Shown one piece after another: positions 19,670 through 28,213 of a stretch of DNA of 64,000 nucleotides. The stretch comes from Actinernus sp. WN-2022 (Eukaryota > Cnidaria > Anthozoa > Actiniaria > Actinernidae): assembly GCA_030867875.1 (NCBI GenBank), contig JAOWCC010000577.1, forward strand, positions 90,191,740 through 90,255,739. The letters run 5' to 3'. Under the pieces are notes generated by a model, which saw nothing but the letters and a program-made list of their open reading frames with translations, did not search any database and had not been told where the DNA came from. Position 1 is the first letter of the stretch, and every line of letters begins with the position of its first letter. The position numbers and the translations under genes were made by a program.

Positions 19670-20968
19670 ATGAGGAGGCACGGAGGTAATTTCAGCTATC
19701 ATTATGAGGGTGGAGACGACGAGAGAGATGATGAGACCCCAACACAGAATGCTAATTTACGGTCAAAGGCTGAGAGAATAGCTAGTAGAGATAGAGAGAG
19801 AATAGCTGAGGAAGATAAGAAGGTCGCATCATTGAATGCCGATCTATTAGCGAAGTTCAAGAAAAGATACCCACATGCAGATTTTCATCAGTTCTATCTA
19901 TCAACGGATGTAGACGGCCCTGGCAAATATTCGACTAGTATTTGGTTTCGAGATGGGAATCATGGTTATGTGGTTTATGGCGACGATGTCTCTAAGCTAC
20001 CTACCACCATTCAAAAACGCATCGATAACGCGTTGTGGGATGTGCATAAGGGTTTTCCACATACGTTAACACTAGATAAAAGTGTGAAATATCCTATTAC
20101 AGCAGCCCCAGATACCGAAAAAGCACAAGATATAGATCTCATTAATCTATGGATATATGTCACACCAAATTTCCGATGGCATGGAGGTAGGAATAACGGA
20201 TTAGGAGATGTATTCCTTTTGTATGATGATTTCGAAAACGTCCACGTAATCAGAGGTTACGATAAAGAAGCAGATAATTGGCCAAATCACAATAATTTAT
20301 TTGCAGACCAAGGGGGTAAGAAGGATCAGGGTGATCTTGTGGCATTCATTCGGAACGATGAACATGAAGGAAAACAATATAATTGGTTTACACCACCAAT
20401 CGGAAAGGGTTTAACTAATGCTGGATTAGGTAGATTGAATCGATCCGTCGAAGCTTTTGGATATTGCGTTCTAGCTGCTCAGAATGATCTTAACCAATCC
20501 ATCATAGATAGTTTCAACGTCAAAGAAAAATTTAAGAGATTAGTCAAAGACGCTATTCTCGAAAACGGTTTAGTGGTAAGCTATACAAACTATCTTATAG
20601 CTATACTACACACACATAAGAGATTAGACCTAGCAATAGCCATAGGGGTACGATTACTACCAAGCAATCTTGAGTACTACCTCAGCAAGAAGGATGGTTA
20701 TAAGAATCCAATCCCGAACGCCACAGAAGGTATGGTGTTAGGGAAAAACGATATTAATACAGATGTTCTCGAAACCAAGCCCCCACCAGATATGAAAGGG
20801 AAGAAACAAAAGAAACAATTACCACATCAAGTTCCACAACAATTACCACGACAAGTTCCGCAACGAGTTTCACATAGTACCTTACAGAATCCTACTCCAC
20901 ACCATGGGATCAATCTAGCGATAGTATCTATTGCAGGAGCTGGAATTGCATGGGTGTTATTTCGCTAA
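19670..20968 (+). CDS. Polinton protein of 432 residues with C-terminal membrane anchor
   Basis: It begins with ATG at 19,670. The N-terminus is charged (an acidic DDERDDE block, then a basic helical stretch to about residue 70). The middle (about 70-330) looks like a mixed globular domain, with TSIWFRDGNHGYVVYGDD and a tryptophan-rich stretch. Residues 370-410 form a low-complexity basic Gln/Pro region with repeats of QVPQQLP and RQVPQRV. The last 18 residues (NLAIVSIAGAGIAWVLFR) form a tail anchor. The stop codon overlaps that of the convergent gene at 20,965-22,002 by a few bases (CTAA). I do not recognise a family; a virion membrane or surface protein is possible. Confidence 0.65.
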   Translation: MRRHGGNFSYHYEGGDDERDDETPTQNANLRSKAERIASRDRERIAEEDKKVASLNADLLAKFKKRYPHADFHQFYLSTDVDGPGKYSTSIWFRDGNHGYVVYGDDVSKLPTTIQKRIDNALWDVHKGFPHTLTLDKSVKYPITAAPDTEKAQDIDLINLWIYVTPNFRWHGGRNNGLGDVFLLYDDFENVHVIRGYDKEADNWPNHNNLFADQGGKKDQGDLVAFIRNDEHEGKQYNWFTPPIGKGLTNAGLGRLNRSVEAFGYCVLAAQNDLNQSIIDSFNVKEKFKRLVKDAILENGLVVSYTNYLIAILHTHKRLDLAIAIGVRLLPSNLEYYLSKKDGYKNPIPNATEGMVLGKNDINTDVLETKPPPDMKGKKQKKQLPHQVPQQLPRQVPQRVSHSTLQNPTPHHGINLAIVSIAGAGIAWVLFR

Positions 20969-22002
20969 CGTCGTTTGTATTGCTCTATTGTGATCACCAC
21001 TATAGCTACGATAAATAACCAAACGTTCTCTGCTAATACTCCTAGAGCTTTACCGGCCATAGTAAATATGAAATTCACAATTGATCCAATCATTCCAGGT
21101 AGTATCTGCCCAAGTTTCGTTCCAATTTCCTTTAATAAATCACCTGTCGTTTTTAATCCCTTCTTTACTGTATCTGCCACTTTATCGATACCGTCTTTTA
21201 CTGGTTTCGGTACGGATTTCGATAGCTGGGAAACTATTACACTAACAATAGCACCAATAGCAGTTACCACCGCAAGAACAGTCATTCCATACTTCCTGAA
21301 AATGTATTTGACCCTTTCACGTAGCGATATACGTTCTAGTATGGCTTCTTCTTGACGTTCAAGTAATTCTCTTGCCTTATGGACGGATATTAACTCTTTC
21401 TTAGCTATTTCTTTCTGAGCGTCGGTCGATTCGGAGTCTCCAAGAATAGATTCGTTATTTACTTCCAGCTCGGCGAGTTGTCGTTCTGCAAATAATACTT
21501 CATTGGTAGCTTCTTCATTATTTGGACCTAAAGCATCTTTGAGAGCTTTCCTCATCTTCACGCGTAATTTCCTATCATCATCATTACCGACGAATAGACG
21601 TTTAAAGGGTTCTTTGCTTCCAAGCTCGCGAACGGTAATGTTTCCATCTACTAAGGATATTTCTATATTATGCCGAACACCAGCATCCGGATATTGCCTC
21701 TTTACTATGTCAACCAGCATTTCTTTTACCGAATCTCGAATTGTTTGTTCGAATGTGAATCCTCGAAGTGGGTCACCTTCTATAGCGTAGTCATGCAAAT
21801 TATCCATGGTAATTGTCTCACTACCTCCAGCCTCATCTTGATTGTCGCTCAATAAGTAAGCCACGTATCTTTCATTTGCTTCTCGTTCTCGTTGATCTTC
21901 TCCATCTCGCGGTCGTCGGTTTCCTTCATCTCGTTCTTCGTATCTGTCGGTACTATCCTCAGGTCTCACATCAACGTCGCCCCCATCTTCCATATTGAAC
22001 AT
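20965..22002 (-). CDS. Polinton membrane protein of 345 residues
   Basis: It starts at the ATG at 22,002; a second ATG at 21,993 (MEDGGDVDVR) is equally plausible. The first 70 residues are highly charged and disordered. A globular part follows, then a helical Glu/Arg-rich stretch (about 180-235). From about residue 237 there are three hydrophobic segments: MTVLAVVTAIGAIVSVIVSQ, ILPGMIGSIVNFIFTMAGKA and VWLFIVAIVVITIEQ. An amphipathic lysine-rich stretch lies between the first two. I recall proteins with this C-terminal layout in many cnidarian Polinton-like loci, without assigned function. It is divergent from the capsid gene across 25 bp. Confidence 0.7.
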   Translation of the reverse strand: MFNMEDGGDVDVRPEDSTDRYEERDEGNRRPRDGEDQREREANERYVAYLLSDNQDEAGGSETITMDNLHDYAIEGDPLRGFTFEQTIRDSVKEMLVDIVKRQYPDAGVRHNIEISLVDGNITVRELGSKEPFKRLFVGNDDDRKLRVKMRKALKDALGPNNEEATNEVLFAERQLAELEVNNESILGDSESTDAQKEIAKKELISVHKARELLERQEEAILERISLRERVKYIFRKYGMTVLAVVTAIGAIVSVIVSQLSKSVPKPVKDGIDKVADTVKKGLKTTGDLLKEIGTKLGQILPGMIGSIVNFIFTMAGKALGVLAENVWLFIVAIVVITIEQYKRR

Positions 22003-22027
22003 AACTATATATCATAGTATATTCAAC
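22003..22027. promoter_or_regulatory. 25-bp divergent promoter between capsid and membrane-protein genes
   Basis: Start codons at 22,002 (minus) and 22,028 (plus) are separated by ACTATATATCATAGTATATT-type sequence that is nearly palindromic (ACTATAT / ATAGTATA). ACTATAT also stands 8-9 nt before the start codons of the genes at 24,484, 24,979 and 25,368. It is a good candidate for the element's late-type core promoter. Confidence 0.45.
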
Positions 22028-23263
22028 ATGATATCGTCAAAGTTAATTCCTAAGGAAGCACTAAGAGCGCAACTCGCACTCAAAGCTCAACGAACCTTAT
22101 ATAGAAAAACTTTCACTCCATCATCTGCCAATCCAGGTGAGACTCTATATGTGGAAATACCAACACTAGGAGAAGATATCGTATTAGTACCTGGTAGTTT
22201 AGCATTATTGGGTGATATCGTATTGTCTGGTGGACATGTTAATAATCGAGTCGTTGCAAATGTTGGACGTTGCTTAGTTATACATCGAGTTTGTAAGATA
22301 GGAGCTGAAATAGTAGAAGACATTGCTCGATCGGATCTATTACAAACATATTCCGATATCTATCTATCTACACAAGAGAGAGAATCGAGAGTACAACAAG
22401 GTATCCAATCAGATAACACAAATAAGCTACGATCTAAGGCTGGTGATGCAGGTACTTCAGATGTTGGTGAGAATGCATTGTTAGCTGCATATGGTTCAAA
22501 ATATAGAATTCCGTTAGACGTCGATATTCTTACACAACATGGAGTTCTATATCCACATGCACTAGAAGACACTATTTCATTCGAATTAACTCTAGCCCGC
22601 TCTATCGATATAATCGTTGGATCAGATTCGACAAAGATAGGTACGTACAAGCTTACCAACATCCAGTTAGAATACGAAGCAATCAAGAATGAAACGCTAG
22701 CTAGGAAGGCATTTCACGCATATGAAAAAGGTACTGCATTCCTATACGATCACGCAGTTCACTTTAAGACAGTACCTATCGCTAAAGCATCAGATACTTT
22801 GATATCTCAGAATATAAATGTTCCACGACGATCATTCGCTGGATTACTCTTTCTATTCGTAGATCCTCCCACCGCCGGTTCACGAGATAGCGAAGCATTC
22901 GTAAATCCTGATATTTCAAAGATAGAGATAGACGTAAATGGAGTTCCAAATAGATTCTTTCCGGGAGGTATGTTAACACCAGATTTTTGGGAGTCCGCAA
23001 AAGGATGGTTTGGTACATCCGAGACCTCTATGACTCCTACCAAATTTTACAATAACAGATTTGCCATCCTAGTCGATTGTCGTACAGCAAAAGATTCCTC
23101 TGCTCATGGCGATGGAATGGCACAAACTGGCGGTGGAAAAGATATCGATATTCGTATACATAGAACTTTAAAGGGAAGTGGAAACGTAAGCATGCATATC
23201 TATGTCCTTGCGGATGCTCAGCTCAAGATATTGAACAGATCTTTAGATAGTATTACATACTGA
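22028..23263 (+). CDS. Major capsid protein (double jelly-roll type), likely
   Basis: I choose the ATG at 22,028 (MISSKLIPKEALRA) over the upstream TTG. The 411-residue product has no signal or membrane segment and is beta-rich. Near residues 255-330 it carries NVPRRSFAGLLFLFVDPPTA and IDVNGVPNRFFPGGM, and near 380-400 an arginine/serine beta stretch. It is directly followed, with a TGATG overlap, by the packaging ATPase, the usual capsid-ATPase neighbourhood in Polintons and related viruses. Size and position fit a compact double jelly-roll capsid protein. The sequence alone does not prove the fold. Confidence 0.65.
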   Translation: MISSKLIPKEALRAQLALKAQRTLYRKTFTPSSANPGETLYVEIPTLGEDIVLVPGSLALLGDIVLSGGHVNNRVVANVGRCLVIHRVCKIGAEIVEDIARSDLLQTYSDIYLSTQERESRVQQGIQSDNTNKLRSKAGDAGTSDVGENALLAAYGSKYRIPLDVDILTQHGVLYPHALEDTISFELTLARSIDIIVGSDSTKIGTYKLTNIQLEYEAIKNETLARKAFHAYEKGTAFLYDHAVHFKTVPIAKASDTLISQNINVPRRSFAGLLFLFVDPPTAGSRDSEAFVNPDISKIEIDVNGVPNRFFPGGMLTPDFWESAKGWFGTSETSMTPTKFYNNRFAILVDCRTAKDSSAHGDGMAQTGGGKDIDIRIHRTLKGSGNVSMHIYVLADAQLKILNRSLDSITY

Positions 23264-23886
23264 TGGATTCCTTGGTAGAACACATCCCATTCAACTCACT
23301 CATAGTAGGTCCAACGAATTGTGGAAAGACTGCGTTTCTCATAGAACAACTTCGTGGACCGTTTCGTGGTAAGTTCGATTATATAGTATTAATTTGTCCT
23401 ACGTATGCCCACAACAAAACGTATCATGGATTTGCTAATCGAGATCCGCATTTTTACGTCATATCACCATCTCAGGATGCTATCGATACCACATTAAATA
23501 TTTGTGCGACCTTTTGGTCAGGTACCAATACATTATTGATTCTAGATGATTGTGCCGCATCAAAAGACGTAAAACGAAGAACTGACAAACTAGTAGATTT
23601 AGCATTCTCTGCTCGACATATAGGACTATCTGTTTGGGTACTATCCCAACAATTAACGAGTATATGTAAACCATTTCGTGAGAACGTAGCTATCGTAGTT
23701 GCATTTCATACCGCATCGGTTATAGATGGTAAAAATATATTTGAAGATTATGGAGACTCACAAGAATGTAATGAATTACGAATGATACTTCGATCTCATA
23801 AGTTTGCTCGCATATGTTTCTGTTTGCGACATCCTTTTGCAGTAGTGTTAGAGATACCCGCACCTATAACATATTATCATGGATGA
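23263..23886 (+). CDS. DNA-packaging ATPase (FtsK/HerA, A32-like)
   Basis: The 207-residue protein has a Walker A box GPTNCGKT at residues 16-23 and a Walker B box LLILDDC at 91-97. A sensor-like SQQ follows (WVLSQQLTS, about 128). This is the arrangement of the FtsK/HerA-superfamily packaging ATPases of Polintons, adenoviruses (IVa2) and poxviruses (A32). Its job would be to drive genome entry into capsids. It overlaps the capsid stop by one base and overlaps the next gene by 8 bp, indicating one transcription unit. No interruption is seen. Confidence 0.9.
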   Translation: MDSLVEHIPFNSLIVGPTNCGKTAFLIEQLRGPFRGKFDYIVLICPTYAHNKTYHGFANRDPHFYVISPSQDAIDTTLNICATFWSGTNTLLILDDCAASKDVKRRTDKLVDLAFSARHIGLSVWVLSQQLTSICKPFRENVAIVVAFHTASVIDGKNIFEDYGDSQECNELRMILRSHKFARICFCLRHPFAVVLEIPAPITYYHG

Positions 23887-24436
23887 ATACACCAAAGAAC
23901 TGGAAGGTGAGGATTTAACAGGTCCACCACCAAAATTGGAATTTTCAACCGAATTGGAGGATATCGAAGAATGGCGGGAAGAACTTAAGACCTTAGCTGT
24001 ATTAGGTAAAACGAAAGAATGTCTAGGACAGAATTTCTCCCTAACGGATATAACTAAACTATCTGAGAAGGACGTAAAACGTTTACATAGTAGATACCAG
24101 GCCGTAGTAGCAAATCAAATAACAGTACACTTAGTAGATGGTGTACTACGTCAAGTTACTCTTGCAGCCTCATACGTAGCTACACTAGACAGCCAACAAG
24201 CACTGTTTAAGGATCTACAAGAAAACCAATTAGCCCGCCATCAGATATCTATGGCGGCTGGTCGATTAGCACTTAAACACGGTCGATTTGTAGCTCTAGC
24301 TAGTGTCTTGTTCAATATAGCTGATCACATAGTCATGCCACGGAAAGAGGAGGATGACGAAGTCGACGAATATGAAGTGAATGCCCCAGAAAGAACAGTA
24401 GTACTTGAGGCATATTCATCATTAAAGAATCTTTAG
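23879..24436 (+). CDS. Polinton protein of 185 residues, function unknown
   Basis: The product starts inside the last codons of the ATPase gene. It has an acidic N-terminus (EGEDLTGPPPKLEFSTELED), a central helical region, and a semi-hydrophobic stretch near residues 120-155 (GRLALKHGRFVALASVLFNI). It ends with an acidic EEDDEVDEYE segment. No known domain was recognised. A degraded second copy of its middle part lies downstream at about 24,730-24,935, showing that this gene and its neighbour were once duplicated in tandem. Confidence 0.65.
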   Translation: MDEYTKELEGEDLTGPPPKLEFSTELEDIEEWREELKTLAVLGKTKECLGQNFSLTDITKLSEKDVKRLHSRYQAVVANQITVHLVDGVLRQVTLAASYVATLDSQQALFKDLQENQLARHQISMAAGRLALKHGRFVALASVLFNIADHIVMPRKEEDDEVDEYEVNAPERTVVLEAYSSLKNL

Positions 24437-24483
24437 TGTCACACCTGTTGAACCTTCACATATATCTACTATATCGAAGCAAG

Positions 24484-24942
24484 ATGGAAGGACAGACGGA
24501 TCAGATAACTGTGGAGACTCAAAAGAGAGAGATTACATGTGAAAGTGAATTACCTAAAGAAATCAATGTAGATGAAAAGTTGGACTACAAACATACCTAC
24601 TATAGCAGTTATTGGTATGGGCGCTGTATTGTTTTGTGCATGCTATCAAATAACAGGATGCTACTTAGTAAATGGTTGGGCGCTGTATTGTTTGGCGCGT
24701 GCTATCGAATAACAGGATGCTGCTTAGTAAATGGTGCACTACGTCTAGCTACTCGCGCAGTAGCATACGTAGTTCCACTAGATGACCAACAAGCACTGGT
24801 TAAGGATCTACAAGAAGACCAACTAGTCCGCAATGAGATATATACTGCGGCTGGTCTATTAGCACTTAACACGGTCGATTTGTAGCTCTAGCTAGTGCCT
24901 TGTTCAATGTAGCTGATCACATAGTCGTTCCTAGTACTCCTA
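24484..24942 (+). pseudogene. Decayed tandem duplicate fusing parts of two neighbouring genes
   Basis: The first 40 codons (MEGQTDQITV, then REITCESELPKEINVDE) copy the start of the gene at 24,979 with an internal deletion. The last third (DQQALVKDLQEDQLVRNEIY) copies residues 93-125 of the gene at 23,879 and stops prematurely, while nucleotide similarity continues to about 24,940. Between them a 61-bp stretch (GGGCGCTGTATTGTTT...) is itself repeated twice, at 24,619 and 24,680. The order A, B', A', B indicates duplication of an A-B gene pair followed by deletions. Confidence 0.75.
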
Positions 24943-24978
24943 TTAAACATTCGTAAGTAACTACTATATCGAATCGAG

Positions 24979-25332
24979 ATGGAGGAACAGACGGATCAGA
25001 TAACTGCGAATCCACCAAAAACAACACCAACTAGAGTAAAAGATCCAAAGAGGGTTGCTGCTGGGAAAGCATTAGCACTAAGTAATAAACTTGCTAGAGA
25101 GGCTCAAAGGAGAGAGATTACACGTGAAAGTGAATTACCTAAAGAAATCAACGTAGATGAAGGTTGGATGAAAAATGTGTCTATCAATACTACGATCGCA
25201 GTTATTGGTACGGGTGCTGCATTAGTTGGCGTATACTATCAATACAGAAGATATATAGATGACACTTCTAAGAACGTTAGTACAACACAACCCGCGAGTC
25301 CTGTAGATACTACGGTACCAGATATGGAGTAA
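24979..25332 (+). CDS. Small Polinton membrane protein (117 residues)
   Basis: It starts with ATG at 24,979, 9 nt after an ACTATAT box. The N-terminal 70 residues are basic (PKRVAAGKALALSNKLAREA, probably helical). One hydrophobic segment follows at about 73-90 (NTTIAVIGTGAALVGVYYQY) and then a short polar tail. The basic KRVAAGKALA motif recurs in small proteins that I remember from coral Polinton loci. The layout fits a single-pass virion membrane protein with a basic, possibly DNA-facing, side; this is inference. Confidence 0.65.
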   Translation: MEEQTDQITANPPKTTPTRVKDPKRVAAGKALALSNKLAREAQRREITRESELPKEINVDEGWMKNVSINTTIAVIGTGAALVGVYYQYRRYIDDTSKNVSTTQPASPVDTTVPDME

Positions 25333-25367
25333 CAATTAAAGACTAGAGATATACTATATATATTAGG

Positions 25368-25577
25368 ATGGATAAGGAATTGATGAAAACAGCGACCGAT
25401 GCTGCTATGATAACTGGAATAGCTACTGGTATTGGTTGGATCGTAAAAAAGGTTGTCAAGGAATCTATGCTTAGTGATCCTTCTATTTCTATCACAAATT
25501 ACGTGAAGTGGACTGCTGTAATAGCTGGTAGCATATATGCAAAACAATATCTCGAGAAACAAAAGATCATACCATAA
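25368..25577 (+). CDS. Small Polinton membrane protein (69 residues)
   Basis: ATG at 25,368 lies 8 nt after ACTATAT. The product has two hydrophobic segments: AAMITGIATGIGWIVKKVV and YVKWTAVIAGSIYAKQYL. The stop codon overlaps the next ATG by one base. It is probably a virion or assembly membrane protein; the family is not recognised beyond its Polinton context. Confidence 0.6.
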   Translation: MDKELMKTATDAAMITGIATGIGWIVKKVVKESMLSDPSISITNYVKWTAVIAGSIYAKQYLEKQKIIP

Positions 25578-26017
25578 TGGTGACGGTAGCAGCTATTGGA
25601 ATGTCTATTTTCGGAGCAGTTTTGAATGCAACGGCATTTACTGGTGGTGGAGTGCTTGCTAGGATGTTTGGTGGAAAAGATGAAACTGCTAATATAGAAC
25701 GAAAGAGACATGATACGGCAATGGAAAAATTCGATAAAGATAGGGAGGCTTATATCGAAAGACGTCAAACGTTGTCTGATTGGGCGCATAAACAGGAAGC
25801 TGCTGAACGCGATTCTCATAATAATCAACTTGATAGTAACCGAGCTTTCATACAATCCGATAAGTTACGTCAGGCACTGAAACGACTCGAAGCAATGAAA
25901 GAACCTCGTTTCTCTGACTACTATCGACCATCTAACGCACAGAAAACTGGTGAGTTGATCTATGTTGGTGGTGGAATGCTAGTCGCTGGATACGCTATTA
26001 GTCGATATGCCTTTTAA
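25577..26017 (+). CDS. Polinton protein of 146 residues with terminal membrane helices
   Basis: A hydrophobic N-terminal segment (VAAIGMSIFGAVLNATAFTG) is followed by a long highly charged helical middle (IERKRHDTAMEKFDKDREAY) and a second hydrophobic segment at the C-terminus (ELIYVGGGMLVAGYAISRYA). The ERKRHD-type helix next to a membrane segment is a layout I recall from many cnidarian Polinton loci, uncharacterised. It is the last gene of the capsid/ATPase transcription unit and is followed by a hairpin and T-run. Confidence 0.65.
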   Translation: MVTVAAIGMSIFGAVLNATAFTGGGVLARMFGGKDETANIERKRHDTAMEKFDKDREAYIERRQTLSDWAHKQEAAERDSHNNQLDSNRAFIQSDKLRQALKRLEAMKEPRFSDYYRPSNAQKTGELIYVGGGMLVAGYAISRYAF

Positions 26018-26050
26018 AAAAACGAGAATTTTTACGATTGACGAGAAAAA

Positions 26051-26099
26051 AAAAAAAGAATAAGAACTAGTTGGTTAGATAAGTTCTTATTCCTTTTTT
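26051..26099 (+). terminator. Hairpin with T-run closing the morphogenesis gene block
   Basis: GAATAAGAACT (26,057-26,067) pairs perfectly with AGTTCTTATTC (26,081-26,091), with A-rich and T-rich flanks extending the stem, and then a run of T. It sits 40-80 bp after the last stop of the block and before the integrase gene. It is the third hairpin of this type in the element. Confidence 0.55.
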
Positions 26100-26134
26100 T
26101 CTTCTTGTTAAAGGTTAGAATACATAGATATATA

Positions 26135-27172
26135 ATGGATGCTAAACTTGCGAATATCTTCTATGGTCCTATGGGTTATTGGAAAGGTTATGCTGCAATT
26201 AGTAAGTTATCAATGGCTGCAAAGGTATCGGAAGATGTAGCTAAGGGTTGGTTAGAGAAACAAGCCATGTGGCAAATATATCTATCACCACCACGCTATA
26301 TTCCACGACCACATTGGACTGTATCGAAACCTAATGAAGTTCATCAAGCTGATTTGATATTTCTACCTCATGATAGACCTAGTCGTGGAAGGAAACTATA
26401 TAAGTATGCTTTAGTGGTAATCGATGTAGCTTCTAGATATAAAGAGGCTGAACCTTTAGCATCGAAAGATAGTGGTGAAGTGTCTGCAGCATTCGAACGA
26501 ATCTATAAACGTAGTCCACTAGAATGGCCAAAAACATTACAAGTAGATCCTGGTAGAGAATTCATGGGGCGTATGTCTGAAACATTAGAACTATATGGTA
26601 CGAAAGTTCAACGAGGTGAGGCTGGTAATCATAGAGCGCAAGGCTTCGTCGAACGAGCGAATAGAACACTAGCTGAGAGATTGTTTGGATATCAATATGC
26701 ACAAGAGATGGTACTTACTTCGGAAGGATCAGATGAGCGTAGTAGAGAATGGGTAGTTCGTTTACCAATGGTTATCAAAGCCCTGAACAGTGAGGTGACT
26801 CGACTTACAGGAAAGGAGCCTTCAAATTCTGTAGTGACGCAACGAGTAGATCTAAAGACTCCTACATATTCGCGCACTGTTGGTTTGAGAGAAGAGCGCC
26901 TACCATTCGACGTTCTAGTTCGATATCTTTACGCACCAGGAGAATTGGAAGGGGGTGAAAAACGTAGAGCTACTGATCCTGTGTGGAGTTTGCAGATATA
27001 CACCATTTCGCGAAGTGTAGTATCTTCGGGACAGCCTGTGCTTTACTACCTTGCGAAGCGAGAAGGGGAGAAGGACGCACCCAAACGTGGATTCGTTCGT
27101 GAAGAGCTACAAGTTGTTCCTAGGGATACGGAACTACCACCAAAAGGAATTCTGTTTGTACCCAAGCGCTAG
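26135..27172 (+). CDS. Retroviral-like DDE integrase of Polinton
   Basis: The ATG at 26,135 (MDAKLANIFYGPMGYWKGYA) gives 345 residues; the frame extends upstream only via TTG. The RVE catalytic core is intact: D73 in HQADLIFLP, D138 in LQVDPGREFMG and E173 in GFVERANRTL, with 34 residues between the second D and E. The N-terminal part carries a tryptophan-rich helix before the core. The C-terminal third (about 270-340) is the SH3/chromo-like part of such integrases. It would insert the linear DNA, making the short target duplication seen outside the terminal repeats. The stop codon shares the CTAG palindrome with the stop of the polymerase on the other strand. Confidence 0.92.
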   Translation: MDAKLANIFYGPMGYWKGYAAISKLSMAAKVSEDVAKGWLEKQAMWQIYLSPPRYIPRPHWTVSKPNEVHQADLIFLPHDRPSRGRKLYKYALVVIDVASRYKEAEPLASKDSGEVSAAFERIYKRSPLEWPKTLQVDPGREFMGRMSETLELYGTKVQRGEAGNHRAQGFVERANRTLAERLFGYQYAQEMVLTSEGSDERSREWVVRLPMVIKALNSEVTRLTGKEPSNSVVTQRVDLKTPTYSRTVGLREERLPFDVLVRYLYAPGELEGGEKRRATDPVWSLQIYTISRSVVSSGQPVLYYLAKREGEKDAPKRGFVREELQVVPRDTELPPKGILFVPKR

Positions 27173-28213
27173 ACAGCGTACTCTATTGGCTCGGTGTGGA
27201 TTCCATCGGGAAGAACGCGTCTTTTGTCGTAGTAAGCTGATAGCCCAAGCTTCCGTTGTTCGTAGGTTGCCATACCTTCTGGCAATAGGCGGAAGCCTCT
27301 GTTTTTCGCCACATCAATACTACCCTGGAGCGCTGCTTCGAATCTAGCCCATGAAACGTCGTTGTGCCGTCTAGACATACCTTTGGTGGAATACTTTCTG
27401 CTACCACCCGTATCGACGTAGTAGGCTTTCGAGCATAGGGCAATGGCGCGCTGTCCTTCGAATTCGAGTTTGAAGAGTCCTGGGGTACGACTGCTCCACT
27501 TGTCCCAAGCTAGCCACTCTTTTCTGTGGGCTGCAAAGTCCTCGCGCAATTCTGGTCGTACGACTTCATCGATGGTGTTTCCCGAAATTGCGATGTAGGC
27601 ACTGTCCGTGTCCATCTGGATGTATTCGAAATCATCTCGAGCGATGTACTTGTCGAGGAAGTCGTAGTAGAACTCGAGCATGCGAAGTTTGGCAAGCTGG
27701 TACACGGCAATACCTACTTGGAAAGGGCGTTTGATTTGGATCTGGTTCTTTCTACTTTCAAGTTCGTATGCCAGACCAATCTCTTCCAGGTCTTCGAACC
27801 AAACACTTCGCATAGCTTTGTCGACGACCTTCTCGTCTTTGGTGTAGGTGACATTTGTTTGTCGCCCCAAATCTTCAATCAACTTTCCATAGGCACTATT
27901 TCCAAGTAGCTTGAACACGTCTGCTAGCAAGGTTTTACTTTTGTCTACATCTCCTGTACGTCGTGCTTCGGTGACTTGATCCACAAACCATTCGAATACT
28001 TTTTTGGGTTCGTAGTCTATCGTGCGGTAGACAGCGGGGATCACTGCGCCATGGTCTAGATACCAAAGTAGAAGAGGAGCATAGAGTAGCAACTTCTTTC
28101 CCGATAGACTCCCAACTAGCTTCATTTCCTCACTGCGCTTTCTTCCCGTCTTCTCAAGGTAGGCCAACATTTGTGGAGGAATTACTTCCTTGGGGATTTT
28201 CTTGTTGTAGAAG
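27169..28213 (-). CDS. Protein-primed family B DNA polymerase, C-terminal part (palm/thumb)
   Basis: This is the continuation of the polymerase after a frameshift near 28,205-28,216. It carries motif B as LLGNSAYGK (K-x3-N-S-x-Y-G type), motif C as MDTDSAY, and later a KGM-type segment (STKGMSRRH). It ends with LSAYYDKRRVLPDGIHTEPI. These catalytic residues are intact, so only the frame is damaged. Convergent with the integrase, it stops in the same CTAG. A start codon of its own is unlikely: the first credible methionine is internal to the domain. Confidence 0.92.

Noticed and set aside
20975..21855. Plus-strand open frames opposite the 345-residue membrane protein
   Set aside because: They are shadows of the minus-strand gene, which has the coherent membrane-protein layout and an ATG.
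23263..26017. Bacterial operon or prophage, suggested by overlapping genes
   Set aside because: The ATPase, capsid and integrase match the Polinton gene set, the ends have eukaryotic-type terminal repeats, and the flanks are animal DNA; contamination is not needed to explain it.
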